The translations under genes and the position numbers were made by a program. The notes beneath the pieces are model-generated. The model worked only from the letters and a program-made list of their open reading frames with translations. It was not told the origin of the DNA and searched no databases. Positions 18,531 to 26,995 of a DNA stretch of 64,000 nt are shown one piece after another. Every line of letters starts with the position of its first letter. The stretch's first letter is position 1. The stretch lies in NCBI RefSeq assembly GCF_051201015.1, contig NZ_JBPEHI010000005.1; one strand, 5' to 3'. The stretch is from Petrimonas sulfuriphila (lineage in GTDB: Bacteria > Bacteroidota > Bacteroidia > Bacteroidales > Dysgonomonadaceae).

Positions 18531-19118
18531 AATACGTTGAATTTATATTTATAAATTGTTTTAATTGATTTCATGTATTGTTTTATAATAATTTCAACTA
18601 TGGCAAACTCACTCATTCTCTTTTGACAAGTCCTGTTAAATTTAAATGCTTTGTTCATTGATATTTCTTGGTTCAGGGAGTAATTATTTTATAAATACTT
18701 ACGGTGTTTATGTTGAGAATTTCGTAAAAAAAGATTCAACCTTATGATTGCTTTACTACAAGTCATAGGTTAAAGAAAAACCAAGCTTTTTGTCCGAAAA
18801 AGTTAAAAAGCTTGCGAAACTGAAAAATTGATTCTATCGCCTTTTTACTAAAGTAAAGAAGCTGTTTGTCTTTGAAAGTATCGTTGAACCATTGTTTCAC
18901 AGTACGTCGTTTTGTTTGGGAAGGTTCAATTATTTATTGTTGGTTCTGCAAATGTATAAAAAAAGCATAACAAATCAGTAATTTATTGAATTAACTTGCC
19001 GGCATAGATTCAGACCGCTATAAACAACAGTAAGGCACAAGGTATTATAACACAATAAGGCCCTGTAAAGCATTTGGCTTTCAGGACTTTATTGTGTTTG
19101 TTAAATTCGAAAGGAAAT
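18531..19118. other. 588-bp intergenic region
   Basis: No convincing gene is seen. A -7 box TACATTTG on the minus strand (18949-18956) could start the Gfo/Idh operon, which would give a leader of about 410 bases. Within that leader is a 10-bp stem, CAAGCTTTTT (18782-18791) with AAAAAGCTTG (18805-18814). The right end holds the trxB terminator hairpin. The region is AT-rich. Confidence 0.5.
19049..19098 (-). terminator. Long hairpin downstream of trxB
   Basis: AACACAATAA (19049-19058) pairs perfectly with TTATTGTGTT (19089-19098). Inside, CCTG-T-AAAGC pairs with GCTTT-CAGG, giving a long stem around a short loop. It follows the trxB stop by about 20 bases on the minus strand and probably ends that transcript, though there is no long T-tract. 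Confidence 0.55.
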
Positions 19119-20045
19119 TTACTCTTTGGCCCTTACGTATTCGGTGGCGCTGAGTGCGGCAATTGTGCCGTCACTCACCGCAGTGGTTACCTGCCGGTAG
19201 CGTTTGGCAATACTGTCGCCTGCGGCAAAAACGCCGGGGATATTGGTTCTCATTGCTGGATCCACAATGACCTCGTCCCTTTCGTTGATCTCTACCATAC
19301 CTTTAAATGCGGAGGTATTGGGTTTGTAGCCGATAAAAACAAAAACGCCATCGGTCTCCAATTCGGAGACCGCTTTGGTTTTTAAGTTCTCGATCTGCAC
19401 CTTTTTCAACGTTCCGTTGCCCATATAGGCACGAAGCTCCGATTCCATCACAAAGCTGATCTTCGGGTTTTGCTTCGCCTCTTCCACAGCATGAGCAAAT
19501 GCCTGAAAATGGTCAAACTGATGCACTATCGTTACGTGCGATGCAAAGTTGGTTAGGGTTACGGCTTCTTCCAGAGCGGAGTTTCCGCCTCCCACCACAA
19601 TCAACCGCTTGTCCTGAAAGAAATCGGCATCGCACGTGGCACAATAGGAGATTCCCCGTCCTTCGAACTCCTTTTCACCGGGAATATCCAGCGAGCGGGG
19701 TTTTCCTCCGGGGGCCAAGATCACCGATTTCGCCCGGAAGATTCTTCCGTCCTCCAGTTCTACTTCTTTAGTTTCACCCGCTAATTGGTAACGTACAATC
19801 TTAACATTTGTCTTGATGGTGCAGCCAAAACTTTTGGCCTGCCTCCTCATAATATCCACCAGTTCGTATCCCTTTATCGTTTCCACGCCAGGATAATTGG
19901 CTATTTCATTGGTCAATACCATTTGTCCTCCCGTAACGCCTTCGCTTAAGATCAACGTATCCAGTTTTCCGCGCGAGGCATAGATTCCCGCAGACAATCC
20001 GGCCGCTCCGGCTCCCAAGATCATTACGTCGTATATTTTCTCCAT
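19119..20045 (-). CDS. trxB: Thioredoxin-disulfide reductase
   Basis: This 308-residue flavoenzyme reduces thioredoxin with NADPH. It has the FAD-binding GAGAAGLSAG (residues 11-20), the redox-active CATC (Cys135 and Cys138), the NADPH-binding GGGNSALEE (about 152-160) and the C-terminal FAD segment GVFAAGDS. Length and motif order match low-molecular-weight bacterial TrxB. It follows a thioredoxin-like gene by about 70 bases on the same strand, so that protein is a candidate partner, although its active site is unusual. Confidence 0.96.
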   Translation of the reverse strand: MEKIYDVMILGAGAAGLSAGIYASRGKLDTLILSEGVTGGQMVLTNEIANYPGVETIKGYELVDIMRRQAKSFGCTIKTNVKIVRYQLAGETKEVELEDGRIFRAKSVILAPGGKPRSLDIPGEKEFEGRGISYCATCDADFFQDKRLIVVGGGNSALEEAVTLTNFASHVTIVHQFDHFQAFAHAVEEAKQNPKISFVMESELRAYMGNGTLKKVQIENLKTKAVSELETDGVFVFIGYKPNTSAFKGMVEINERDEVIVDPAMRTNIPGVFAAGDSIAKRYRQVTTAVSDGTIAALSATEYVRAKE

Positions 20046-20117
20046 ACTCTTTCTTTTAAAAGGAAGACCAATCCTTTTGGGGATTGATCTTCATGAAATT
20101 AATACAAAAAATAATTA

Positions 20118-20465
20118 TCAGGACAGAAACTGATCCAGATTCGATGTGATTTGCTGCATATTTTGTATGCTGGTGGTTGCCTTGGCTACCTTTCCGCTTT
20201 TATAATACATGGTGAAAGGAAGTCCCATAAATCCGCGGCATTCGGGAGCATTTCTTATAACTCCCGATTCCGGGCTGTCAAAAGCCATGGAGTAGAATTT
20301 CACTTCAGGGCGTTCTTCTTCCAGTTCTTCCATGATTTCATAAACAGGGATACACATCGGTCCCATACGTCCGCAGCATACCATTACGTTTTCGTTCTCG
20401 TTGATAATTTTCTGCAGCTCTTCAGCAGTTTCAATCTCGTGGATGTTAGTTCTTAAATACTTCAT
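20118..20465 (-). CDS. Thioredoxin-like protein with a non-canonical active site
   Basis: This 115-residue cytoplasmic protein has a thioredoxin fold. The beta-strand and active-site loop are VMVCCGRMGPMC (Cys30, Cys31, Cys38), and the cis-proline region is GLPFTMYYKSGK near Pro83, with another cysteine at 76. The normal WCGPC is absent; two methionines flank the Gly-Pro, and Cys31 and Cys38 are separated by six residues. It is probably co-transcribed with trxB. Redox exchange with TrxB through a different cysteine pair, or a role as a peroxide or metal sensor, are both possible; I infer only the fold. Confidence 0.75.
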   Translation of the reverse strand: MKYLRTNIHEIETAEELQKIINENENVMVCCGRMGPMCIPVYEIMEELEEERPEVKFYSMAFDSPESGVIRNAPECRGFMGLPFTMYYKSGKVAKATTSIQNMQQITSNLDQFLS

Positions 20466-20499
20466 AATTATTGTTGATTTTATTGTTATTTTCCGACGA

Positions 20500-20507
20500 C
20501 AAAGTTA
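20500..20507 (-). promoter_or_regulatory. -7 box of the thioredoxin-like/trxB operon
   Basis: On the minus strand TAACTTTG matches TAnnTTTG. The start codon lies 35 bases downstream at 20465. No TTTG stands at the usual 19-base distance, so activation by a regulator such as the divergent Crp/Fnr protein is possible. Confidence 0.5.
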
Positions 20508-20583
20508 TGGCATAATCGGTTTGAAAACGAAGAATACCGGCTGACATACTCCATGAAAAAAAATGAGCTTTGTCAGTTTTTGG

Positions 20584-20622
20584 ACTGATAAATGTCAGTT
20601 ATATGAAAAGGTTGTATCTTTG
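20584..20622 (+). promoter_or_regulatory. Candidate Crp/Fnr operator and -7 box of the divergent regulator
   Basis: ACTGA-N6-TCAGT (20584-20599) is a palindrome of the kind bound by Crp/Fnr dimers. It ends 15 bases before a -7 box TATCTTTG (20615-20622). Further CTGACA (20541-20546) and TGTCAG (20571-20576) half-sites lie upstream, between the two divergent genes. Autoregulation and control of the trxB operon are plausible. Confidence 0.45.
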
Positions 20623-20640
20623 ATGGAAAAAGTAAGAAAA

Positions 20641-21333
20641 ATGAACCCATTTCCAGAGAGTGATACAGATAATTGCGAAAAGATGGTAGCTTGTTTTCGC
20701 GACTTGAAGCCTGAGGAGCTGACGCTTATCAGTTCCGGTAAAACAGAACTCACCTATCTGGCAGGAGAAACGTTGTTTAAACAGGGCGCATTCTCCACCC
20801 ATGTCTTGTTGGTAATGGATGGGTTGGTAAAGGTTTACCTACAAGCCGGACGCGATAAGCAGCTGAATCTACAACTGGCAAAACCAGGAGATTTTCTGGC
20901 GTTTGCCTCTGTTTTCGGGGAAACGGTACACACTACATCGGCTATAGCGTTGACGGATACACAGGTTTGCATGATTGATAAGGAAAACATGCGTCAATTG
21001 TTGATGAACAATGCGGAGTTTGCCATGCGCATTACGTCGCGAAATTTTCGCGATGAGCGTCAATTGTTGACGGTTATCGGTAATATCACGTATAAGCAGA
21101 TGCGGGGCAAACTGGCTTCGGCACTGTTGTATCTTAGCGGAGATGAATTCTCGGGACAAGAAGTTTTTCCTCACCTTTCCCGGCAGGACATTGCCAATTT
21201 TGCTTCCATAGCCACGGAGAGTACCATCAAGTTTCTAAAAGAGTTTGAGCGTGATGGGATTATAGTGCTTGAAGGAAAAGACATCACTATACTTGACCGG
21301 TCGGAGTTGGAAAAAACAGAGCGGTTGGGTTAA
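20641..21333 (+). CDS. Crp/Fnr family transcriptional regulator
   Basis: This regulator (230 residues from the start chosen) has a cyclic-nucleotide-binding-like beta-roll (about 20-125, with GETLFKQGAFSTHVLLVMDGLVKVY) and a C-terminal winged helix (about 140-215, with LSRQDIANFASIATESTIKFLKEF). It lacks an N-terminal cysteine cluster, so it is not an FNR-type iron-sulfur protein. In-frame ATG codons at 20563 and 20623 lie before or within the -7 box region, so 20641 is preferred; it is preceded by AAGAAAA. It is divergent from the thioredoxin operon and likely controls it in response to redox or oxidative stress. Confidence 0.85.
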   Translation: MNPFPESDTDNCEKMVACFRDLKPEELTLISSGKTELTYLAGETLFKQGAFSTHVLLVMDGLVKVYLQAGRDKQLNLQLAKPGDFLAFASVFGETVHTTSAIALTDTQVCMIDKENMRQLLMNNAEFAMRITSRNFRDERQLLTVIGNITYKQMRGKLASALLYLSGDEFSGQEVFPHLSRQDIANFASIATESTIKFLKEFERDGIIVLEGKDITILDRSELEKTERLG

Positions 21334-21354
21334 CAAAAGGTTCACTTTCAAAAA

Positions 21355-22230
21355 TTATCCAGGCTTTCCAAACGATCCGCCAATGATATCCAACAGCTCG
21401 TTAGTAATGGATTGCTGGCGTAGTTTATTGTATTGGAGTGTGAGTTCGTCCAGCAGATCATCGGCATTGTCGGTGGCGGTTTGCATGGCGATAGTACGTG
21501 CGGCATGTTCCGATGATACTGAATCTGCGTGAATAGTGTATAGTTTCAATTTCAGTACTTTAGGGATGAGCTGGTCCATGATGGTTTGTGGATCAGGCTC
21601 AACGATATAATCGGGCTGGGGAATTTTCCATCTTTCATCTTCTGTCATCAGGGTAATGGGTAAAAATGTTTCCCGTAACAGTTCCTGTGTTCCTTTGCTT
21701 TTGTAGTGATGATAAATTAACTCCACTTTATCGATCTTCTTGTTTAAAAAAAGTTCCATCAGATCCGAGGCCAGTTGCCGCGTTGCTTCATACGAGGGCT
21801 TGTCGGCGATGTGGCAAAAATTATTTGGAGTCTCAAACCCCAATTTCCGGGCTGCTTCATACACTTTATCACCAATGGCATAAATGTGGATATTCTCTTT
21901 TCCTAGAGGGAGATATTCGTTTACCGTAACCTTCAGTTGGGAGATTACATTTTCATTGAATCTGCCGGCAAGGCTTGTGTTGGACGAAAACAGGATAAGT
22001 GCCACCCGCTTTATCTGACGTCGTTCTGCAAATGGGGAAACCAGGTTATCTTGTGAGTTCACAAAAAGCTCCATCAATTGTTGCAGTTTCTGTTGGTACG
22101 GATACAGGTTTTCTATGATTTTCTGTATTTTCCGTAATTTGGAAGAAGCGATCATCATCATGGCCGACGTGATTTTTCGTGTCGACCGCACCGACTGTAT
22201 CCGTGTTTTTATTTCCTTTAACGAAGGCAT
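21355..22230 (-). CDS. atpG: ATP synthase F1 gamma subunit
   Basis: This 291-residue protein is the central stalk of the F1 motor. The N-terminal helix MPSLKEIKTRIQSVRSTRKITSAM and the C-terminal ATDNADDLLDELTLQYNKLRQ helix are the two conserved coiled-coil strands that rotate inside the alpha3-beta3 ring. It is the last gene of the leftward atp operon, three bases after atpA. Length matches the family. Confidence 0.97.
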   Translation of the reverse strand: MPSLKEIKTRIQSVRSTRKITSAMMMIASSKLRKIQKIIENLYPYQQKLQQLMELFVNSQDNLVSPFAERRQIKRVALILFSSNTSLAGRFNENVISQLKVTVNEYLPLGKENIHIYAIGDKVYEAARKLGFETPNNFCHIADKPSYEATRQLASDLMELFLNKKIDKVELIYHHYKSKGTQELLRETFLPITLMTEDERWKIPQPDYIVEPDPQTIMDQLIPKVLKLKLYTIHADSVSSEHAARTIAMQTATDNADDLLDELTLQYNKLRQQSITNELLDIIGGSFGKPG

Positions 22231-22233
22231 TGG

Positions 22234-23817
22234 CTACAACTGTTTCTTGGTGTCGGCAGCAACGGTTTCCAGAATGTTAGTGACAACATCGTTGAGAACA
22301 CCTTTTTTCAACTCATCCAGTACGTCTGTCCGGTGGTTAAGCTCAAGAATCTGGAGAAATTTCTTTTCAAATTCGGAAACTTTTTCCAACGGAACATCGG
22401 TTAACAGTCCTTTTGTCCCGCAGTAGAGGATAGCGATTTGCTTTTCTACACTCAGGGGTTGATGGGGCGACTGTATGAGGAGTTGCTCGTTTTTTTGCCC
22501 TTTATCGATGGTCATTGCCGTCACTTTGTCCATATCGCCACCGAATTTGGTGAATGCTTGCAGCTCCTGGTATTGAGCCTGATCAATTTTGAGCGTTCCT
22601 GCTACTTTTTTCATCGACTTAATTTGAGCGTTTCCGCCTACGCGCGACACCGAGATCCCTACGTTTATGGCCGGGCGCTTGCCGTTGTTGAACAAATCGG
22701 TCTCAAGAAAAATTTGTCCGTCTGTAATGGAAATCACGTTCGTGGGAATATATGCCGATACGTCTCCCGCCTGTGTTTCTATGATGGGAAGAGCGGTAAG
22801 GGAACCGCCACCTTTTACTTTTCCTCTCAGACTTTCGGGAAGGTCGTTCATCTGAACGGCCATCTCCTCCTGCGAGATAATCCGTGCCGCACGCTCCAGC
22901 AGTCGCGAGTGCAGGTAGAAGATATCTCCCGGATAGGCCTCCCGTCCCGAAGGACGGCGAAGAATCAGCGATACTTCCCGATAGGCTACGGCCTGCTTGG
23001 AAAGGTCATCGAATACTACCAGGGCATTTCGTCCCGTATCGCGGAAATACTCGCCTATGGCAGTTCCGGTAAAAGGAGCATAGTACCTCATTGCTGCAGG
23101 ATCGGCTCCGTTGGCGGCAACAACAACGGTATAATCCATTGCTCCGTATTCCTTGAGTGTTTGTACGGCAGCAGCCACCGTTGAACCCTTTTGTCCAATA
23201 GCTACATAGATGCAGTACACCGGATCCCCAGTTTCGAAATTACTGCGCTGGTTAATGATGGTATCGATGGCGATGCTGGTTTTTCCAGTTTGCCGGTCGC
23301 CAATGATAAGCTCGCGTTGTCCGCGGCCGATAGGAATCATGGAATCCACAGCTTTCAGTCCCGTTTGCAGAGGAGTATTTACGGGTTGTCGGAAAACTAC
23401 CCCGGGGGCTTTGCGCTCCAGTGGCATTTCATAAACCTCGCCGGTTATTTTTCCCAACCCATCGATGGGCTCCCCTATCGTGTTTATGACACGTCCCAGC
23501 ATTCCTTCTCCCACAAAGACTGAGGCTACCCGTTTGGTGCGTTTCACGGTTGTTCCTTCTTTGATTTCTATCGAAGGCCCCAACAGGACGGCACCGACGT
23601 TGTCTTCTTCAAGATTCATCACGATGGCATCCACACCGTTGTCGAAACGGAGCAGTTCGTTAGCTTCGGCATTTCGCAGTCCGTAAATCCGGACAACACC
23701 GTCGCTCACCTGCATCACAACGCCGGTTTCGTCGAATCGAACATCGGTGTCTATAGCCTGCAACTGCATGCGTAACACTTCCGATACTTCGCTCGTTCTT
23801 ATTATATTGTTAGACAT
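22234..23817 (-). CDS. atpA: ATP synthase F1 alpha subunit
   Basis: This 527-residue non-catalytic nucleotide-binding subunit has the P-loop GDRQTGKTS near residues 169-177 and the alpha signature PAINVGISVSRVGG near 375. It alternates with beta in the F1 hexamer. It lies between atpH (10 bases upstream) and atpG. No unusual feature is seen. Confidence 0.98.
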   Translation of the reverse strand: MSNNIIRTSEVSEVLRMQLQAIDTDVRFDETGVVMQVSDGVVRIYGLRNAEANELLRFDNGVDAIVMNLEEDNVGAVLLGPSIEIKEGTTVKRTKRVASVFVGEGMLGRVINTIGEPIDGLGKITGEVYEMPLERKAPGVVFRQPVNTPLQTGLKAVDSMIPIGRGQRELIIGDRQTGKTSIAIDTIINQRSNFETGDPVYCIYVAIGQKGSTVAAAVQTLKEYGAMDYTVVVAANGADPAAMRYYAPFTGTAIGEYFRDTGRNALVVFDDLSKQAVAYREVSLILRRPSGREAYPGDIFYLHSRLLERAARIISQEEMAVQMNDLPESLRGKVKGGGSLTALPIIETQAGDVSAYIPTNVISITDGQIFLETDLFNNGKRPAINVGISVSRVGGNAQIKSMKKVAGTLKIDQAQYQELQAFTKFGGDMDKVTAMTIDKGQKNEQLLIQSPHQPLSVEKQIAILYCGTKGLLTDVPLEKVSEFEKKFLQILELNHRTDVLDELKKGVLNDVVTNILETVAADTKKQL

Positions 23818-23827
23818 GTTTTTATTA

Positions 23828-24382
23828 TCAGACGATTTTTCTATTCACTTCTTTCAATTCGCTCTTTATCCGGAGTAGTTGTCCCGATACGCTTGTATCC
23901 AATCGATTATCGCCTATTTGAAGTATAAAACCTCCCAAAATGGATGCGTCTGTCAGTCGTTCCAATTCTAATGTTTCACCCGTTTTGCTTTCTATAAACG
24001 ACTTTAATCGGTTGTACGTGGGTTTATCAACCTTAGTGGCCGTGATAAGCGTTCCGCTTAAGATGTTGAATTTTTTCCGGTATAATTCCAAAAAGCGCAA
24101 GGCTATATATTGCAGCCGATCTTCCCTTTTATTTTTGAGCAACAGATCGATAAACTGTTCCAACGGTTTAGAGATACTTTCCCCTGAGGCGGTATGAATC
24201 AGTTTTCTTTTTTCCGGTATACTTATGGCTGGATTTGCCAAGGCTTCCCGGAAGTTGCTCACCTCCGAATACATATGTAGAAGTGTTTTGATTTCTGAAT
24301 ACACTCTTTCCTGCAGGTTTTGTTCTACGGCAAAATCCAGCAAAGCAGTAGCGTATCGGGTGGAAATAAGTCCTGTGTTCAT
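23828..24382 (-). CDS. atpH: ATP synthase F1 delta subunit
   Basis: This 184-residue subunit links the F1 head to the peripheral b-stalk. The N-terminal helical domain (STRYATALLDFAVEQ) and the C-terminal LGGFILQIGDNRLDTSVSGQL segment are typical of OSCP/delta proteins. Its place between atpF and atpA is standard. Confidence 0.95.
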   Translation of the reverse strand: MNTGLISTRYATALLDFAVEQNLQERVYSEIKTLLHMYSEVSNFREALANPAISIPEKRKLIHTASGESISKPLEQFIDLLLKNKREDRLQYIALRFLELYRKKFNILSGTLITATKVDKPTYNRLKSFIESKTGETLELERLTDASILGGFILQIGDNRLDTSVSGQLLRIKSELKEVNRKIV

Positions 24383-24393
24383 TAAGGAAAGAA

Positions 24394-24894
24394 TTACGAT
24401 TTTGAAATAATTACTTCGTCCATTAGCCGGTTTATCATTTTCGATTGTTCTTCCTCTGAGTTCAGTTTCTCCCGAAGTATCTTTTCGGCCACACTCACTG
24501 AAAGGGATGCTATCTCGCCACGGATGGCCCGTACTGCGCTTTCTTTCTCAATTTCAATCTGTTTTTGAGCATCTGTGATGATTTTATCGGCTTCTATACG
24601 GGCACGTTCTTTGACTTCTTCAAGTATCCGGTCACGCGATTGTGCTGCAGCCTCCAGTATTTTTGCTTGTTCCAGGCGGGTTTGTTCCAGAATTGTCTGG
24701 CTGTTCTCTTTCACCTTGTCCAGCTCTTCATGCGCCTGTTTAGCTGCCAACAACGCGTTGTCGATATACCCTTTCCGTTTGTTCACCATCTGTAGGATTA
24801 CGGGAAATCCATATTTCATCAGAATGAATGCAACCATTCCAAACGAGAGCGACATCCAGAACACAAGTCCCGGTTCGGGGGTCAATAGGGACAT
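24394..24894 (-). CDS. atpF: ATP synthase F0 b subunit
   Basis: This 166-residue protein forms the peripheral stalk. One N-terminal transmembrane helix (about 8-28, PGLVFWMSLSFGMVAFILMKY) is followed by a long charged coiled coil rich in Glu, Lys and Ala that would reach F1 and bind delta. There is a single b gene, so it presumably forms a homodimer. Confidence 0.95.
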   Translation of the reverse strand: MSLLTPEPGLVFWMSLSFGMVAFILMKYGFPVILQMVNKRKGYIDNALLAAKQAHEELDKVKENSQTILEQTRLEQAKILEAAAQSRDRILEEVKERARIEADKIITDAQKQIEIEKESAVRAIRGEIASLSVSVAEKILREKLNSEEEQSKMINRLMDEVIISKS

Positions 24895-24901
24895 ACCGGT
24901 G

Positions 24902-25156
24902 CTATTTTATCAGGATAAATCCACAGACTACGACGGCAAACAGGGCTACTCCCTCTATAAGGGCAGCTGAAATAATCATGTTCATGCGGATATCTCCTGC
25001 CGCTTCCGGTTGCCTGGCAATCCCTTCCATGGCGGATGTGCCGATTTTCCCGATTCCCCATCCGGCGGCCAGAACAGCGATACCAACACCTAAGGCTGCA
25101 CCAAAAACATCCAGGCCTGAGCCCGTAGCTTGTAATAAAATTGAAAGTAGTTCCAT
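24902..25156 (-). CDS. atpE: ATP synthase F0 c subunit
   Basis: This 84-residue hairpin of two transmembrane helices forms the rotor ring. The polar loop ARQPEA is conserved and the ion-carrying glutamate is in AALIEGVALF on helix 2. Compared with sodium-type c subunits, the helix-1 glutamine is replaced by isoleucine, and the serine-threonine pair after the glutamate by glycine-valine. I infer a proton-driven enzyme. A signal peptide is absent. Confidence 0.96.
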   Translation of the reverse strand: MELLSILLQATGSGLDVFGAALGVGIAVLAAGWGIGKIGTSAMEGIARQPEAAGDIRMNMIISAALIEGVALFAVVVCGFILIK

Positions 25157-25172
25157 AGTTTTTTTAATTAGT

Positions 25173-26288
25173 TTATTTGTTTATTGTCTTGTATTTTGTT
25201 TCCACAAGTTCTTTTTCTTTCTGATGCGATTCTACGCGTGCCATCCCGATAAAGACGGCAGACAGCATCGTGAACACATACGCCTGTATAAAGGCTACCA
25301 GCAACTCCACCAGCATGATAAACACAGTGAAGATAACCGATAATGCCGTCATGGACGCGTTTATGGTTGCACCCATGCTTGCCGTTACAAAAACAATGGC
25401 CGTCAACCCCATCACGGTGGAGTGTCCGCCGGTAATATTGGCAAAAAGACGGATCATTAGCGCGAAAGGCTTGGTAAAAACCCCAACCAGTTCGATAACG
25501 GGCATCAACGGAACCGGAACTTTCAGCCATTTAGGTACATCGGGCCAGAAAATTTCCTTGTAATATTCTTTTGTTCCGGTAAGATTGACAACAAGCAGGG
25601 TTGAAATGGCCAAAACCATCGTTACAGCTATGTTTCCGGTGACGTTTGCCCCACCCGGAAAAACAGGGACAAGCCCCAGGAGGTTGTTCAGAAAAATAAA
25701 GAAAAACACCGTGAGCAGAAATGGAGCGTACCGAGCATGGTCTTTACCGACGGCAGGTCTTATAACATCATCATGGATGGACATAATAAACATCTCCATC
25801 AAACCGATAAATCCTTTTTTCCCTTCCATCGGATTGCGTCTCAGTGAACGGGCAACGCTCATTACGAGAATAATCAGCAAAATGGATGAAAAGATAAGCG
25901 ATGCAGCATTCTTGGTCAGCGAAAGGTCAAACGGCCTTATCTCGGCTCCGGAAGCATCTCTTTCCACAATTTTTCCTTTGTATTTTCCTTTGTGGGTAAC
26001 GTAGAATCCGTTAAATGAATTTTCATCATTATGTAATTTCGACGAAAGGAACAGGTGCCATCCGCTTGTCTTACTGTGAAGAATGACCGGAAGCGGAACG
26101 GTGATGTGTCCGTTATCCCAGCCGGTAATTTTCCATTCGTATGTGTCTGCCAGATGTTCAAGAATCATTTCTTTCACATTCAATTCTTCGGCTTGTGGGT
26201 CCGGACTAGATTCCGGTGAGGCCGAAAGGGGCAGAGCCATTAAAAATAGTCCACACACCCACATCCATATGTGAAACGGGTACTTCAT
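25173..26288 (-). CDS. atpB: ATP synthase F0 a subunit
   Basis: This 371-residue protein is longer than the Escherichia coli a subunit (271) because of a cleavable-looking signal peptide (1-24) and a periplasmic region of about 110 residues, both usual in Bacteroidetes. The essential arginine is in FALMIRLFANITGGHS. Membrane helices occupy about 135-360. Its start overlaps the preceding stop by ATGA, indicating translational coupling. Confidence 0.96.
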   Translation of the reverse strand: MKYPFHIWMWVCGLFLMALPLSASPESSPDPQAEELNVKEMILEHLADTYEWKITGWDNGHITVPLPVILHSKTSGWHLFLSSKLHNDENSFNGFYVTHKGKYKGKIVERDASGAEIRPFDLSLTKNAASLIFSSILLIILVMSVARSLRRNPMEGKKGFIGLMEMFIMSIHDDVIRPAVGKDHARYAPFLLTVFFFIFLNNLLGLVPVFPGGANVTGNIAVTMVLAISTLLVVNLTGTKEYYKEIFWPDVPKWLKVPVPLMPVIELVGVFTKPFALMIRLFANITGGHSTVMGLTAIVFVTASMGATINASMTALSVIFTVFIMLVELLVAFIQAYVFTMLSAVFIGMARVESHQKEKELVETKYKTINK

Positions 26289-26722
26289 CGATCTTCCAGG
26301 TATTTCTTTTTAACCGGATTATTTTTCTTTTGTTCTTCTTTCAGATACATTTCTATTTTCATATAGATATAGGTTTCTATTCCGAGATAGATCAGGTAAA
26401 AAATAATAAAAATAATGGCGAAACTGCGTATTTGCTCTTTGTCCAGGAACCAGTAAAGAGTGATGATTATCACTCCAATAAATACTTTTATCACCCGCAA
26501 CAGCATGTACATATTCACTATTTCCTTGGGATTGTCTTTAGGCATTTTCATCATAATGAAAATAAATACTAATCCGGTTATGTAGAAGAAAAGCGGAAGC
26601 ACAAAGTACGCATCAATTAATGTGTCGGGGGAAAATATTTTTAATATATACCATACTCCGAACCCTGCTGCAAACAACATAACCGTGTGAACGATGAGAA
26701 AATGCCTGACTAATCTCTTCAT
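26285..26722 (-). CDS. Small membrane protein of the atp operon, function unknown
   Basis: This protein (145 residues from the start chosen) has about four hydrophobic helices and a lysine-rich tail (KEEQKKNNPVKKKYLEDR). It sits between atpC and atpB, where Bacteroidales operons commonly hold an unnamed membrane gene in the place occupied by atpI elsewhere. It may help assemble the c-ring or carry magnesium, as proposed for AtpI, but I see no sequence proof. I chose the ATG at 26722 because it overlaps the atpC stop by ATGA, exactly as this gene's stop overlaps atpB; an upstream ATG at 26749 would overlap atpC by 31 bases. Confidence 0.75.
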   Translation of the reverse strand: MKRLVRHFLIVHTVMLFAAGFGVWYILKIFSPDTLIDAYFVLPLFFYITGLVFIFIMMKMPKDNPKEIVNMYMLLRVIKVFIGVIIITLYWFLDKEQIRSFAIIFIIFYLIYLGIETYIYMKIEMYLKEEQKKNNPVKKKYLEDR

Positions 26723-26973
26723 AATTCTTTGATAATTGATTCCAAACAAACCGTTACCTTATTATTGTTCTTTTCCACAAAACCATCTTCGACAAGCAAT
26801 TCGATCAGTTCGTTCTGGTGGGTTACAAACGAAAGTCTTCCTTTCACCAGTGATGAAATAATGGATGCATGATTTTCCAGTATCTGAAATGAACCCGATG
26901 CGCCGGGGAGTGTGACGGAGCTGACACTGCCGGTGAAAATCATTTTTTCGGGAGAGATAATTTCTAATTGCAT
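26719..26973 (-). CDS. atpC: ATP synthase F1 epsilon subunit, short form
   Basis: This 84-residue protein is the beta-sandwich domain only (LEIISPEKMIFTGSVSSVTLPGA, then GSFQILENHASII). The C-terminal helical hairpin that inhibits ATP hydrolysis in longer epsilon subunits is absent, as is usual in Bacteroidetes. Inhibition by an extended epsilon is therefore not possible here. It follows atpD by about 20 bases. Confidence 0.94.
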   Translation of the reverse strand: MQLEIISPEKMIFTGSVSSVTLPGASGSFQILENHASIISSLVKGRLSFVTHQNELIELLVEDGFVEKNNNKVTVCLESIIKEL

Positions 26974-26995
26974 GATCGAAGAATGTAAATTACTC

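Noticed and set aside
22438..23184. 248-codon frame on the plus strand opposite atpA
   Set aside because: Shadow of a highly conserved gene; no domain of its own.
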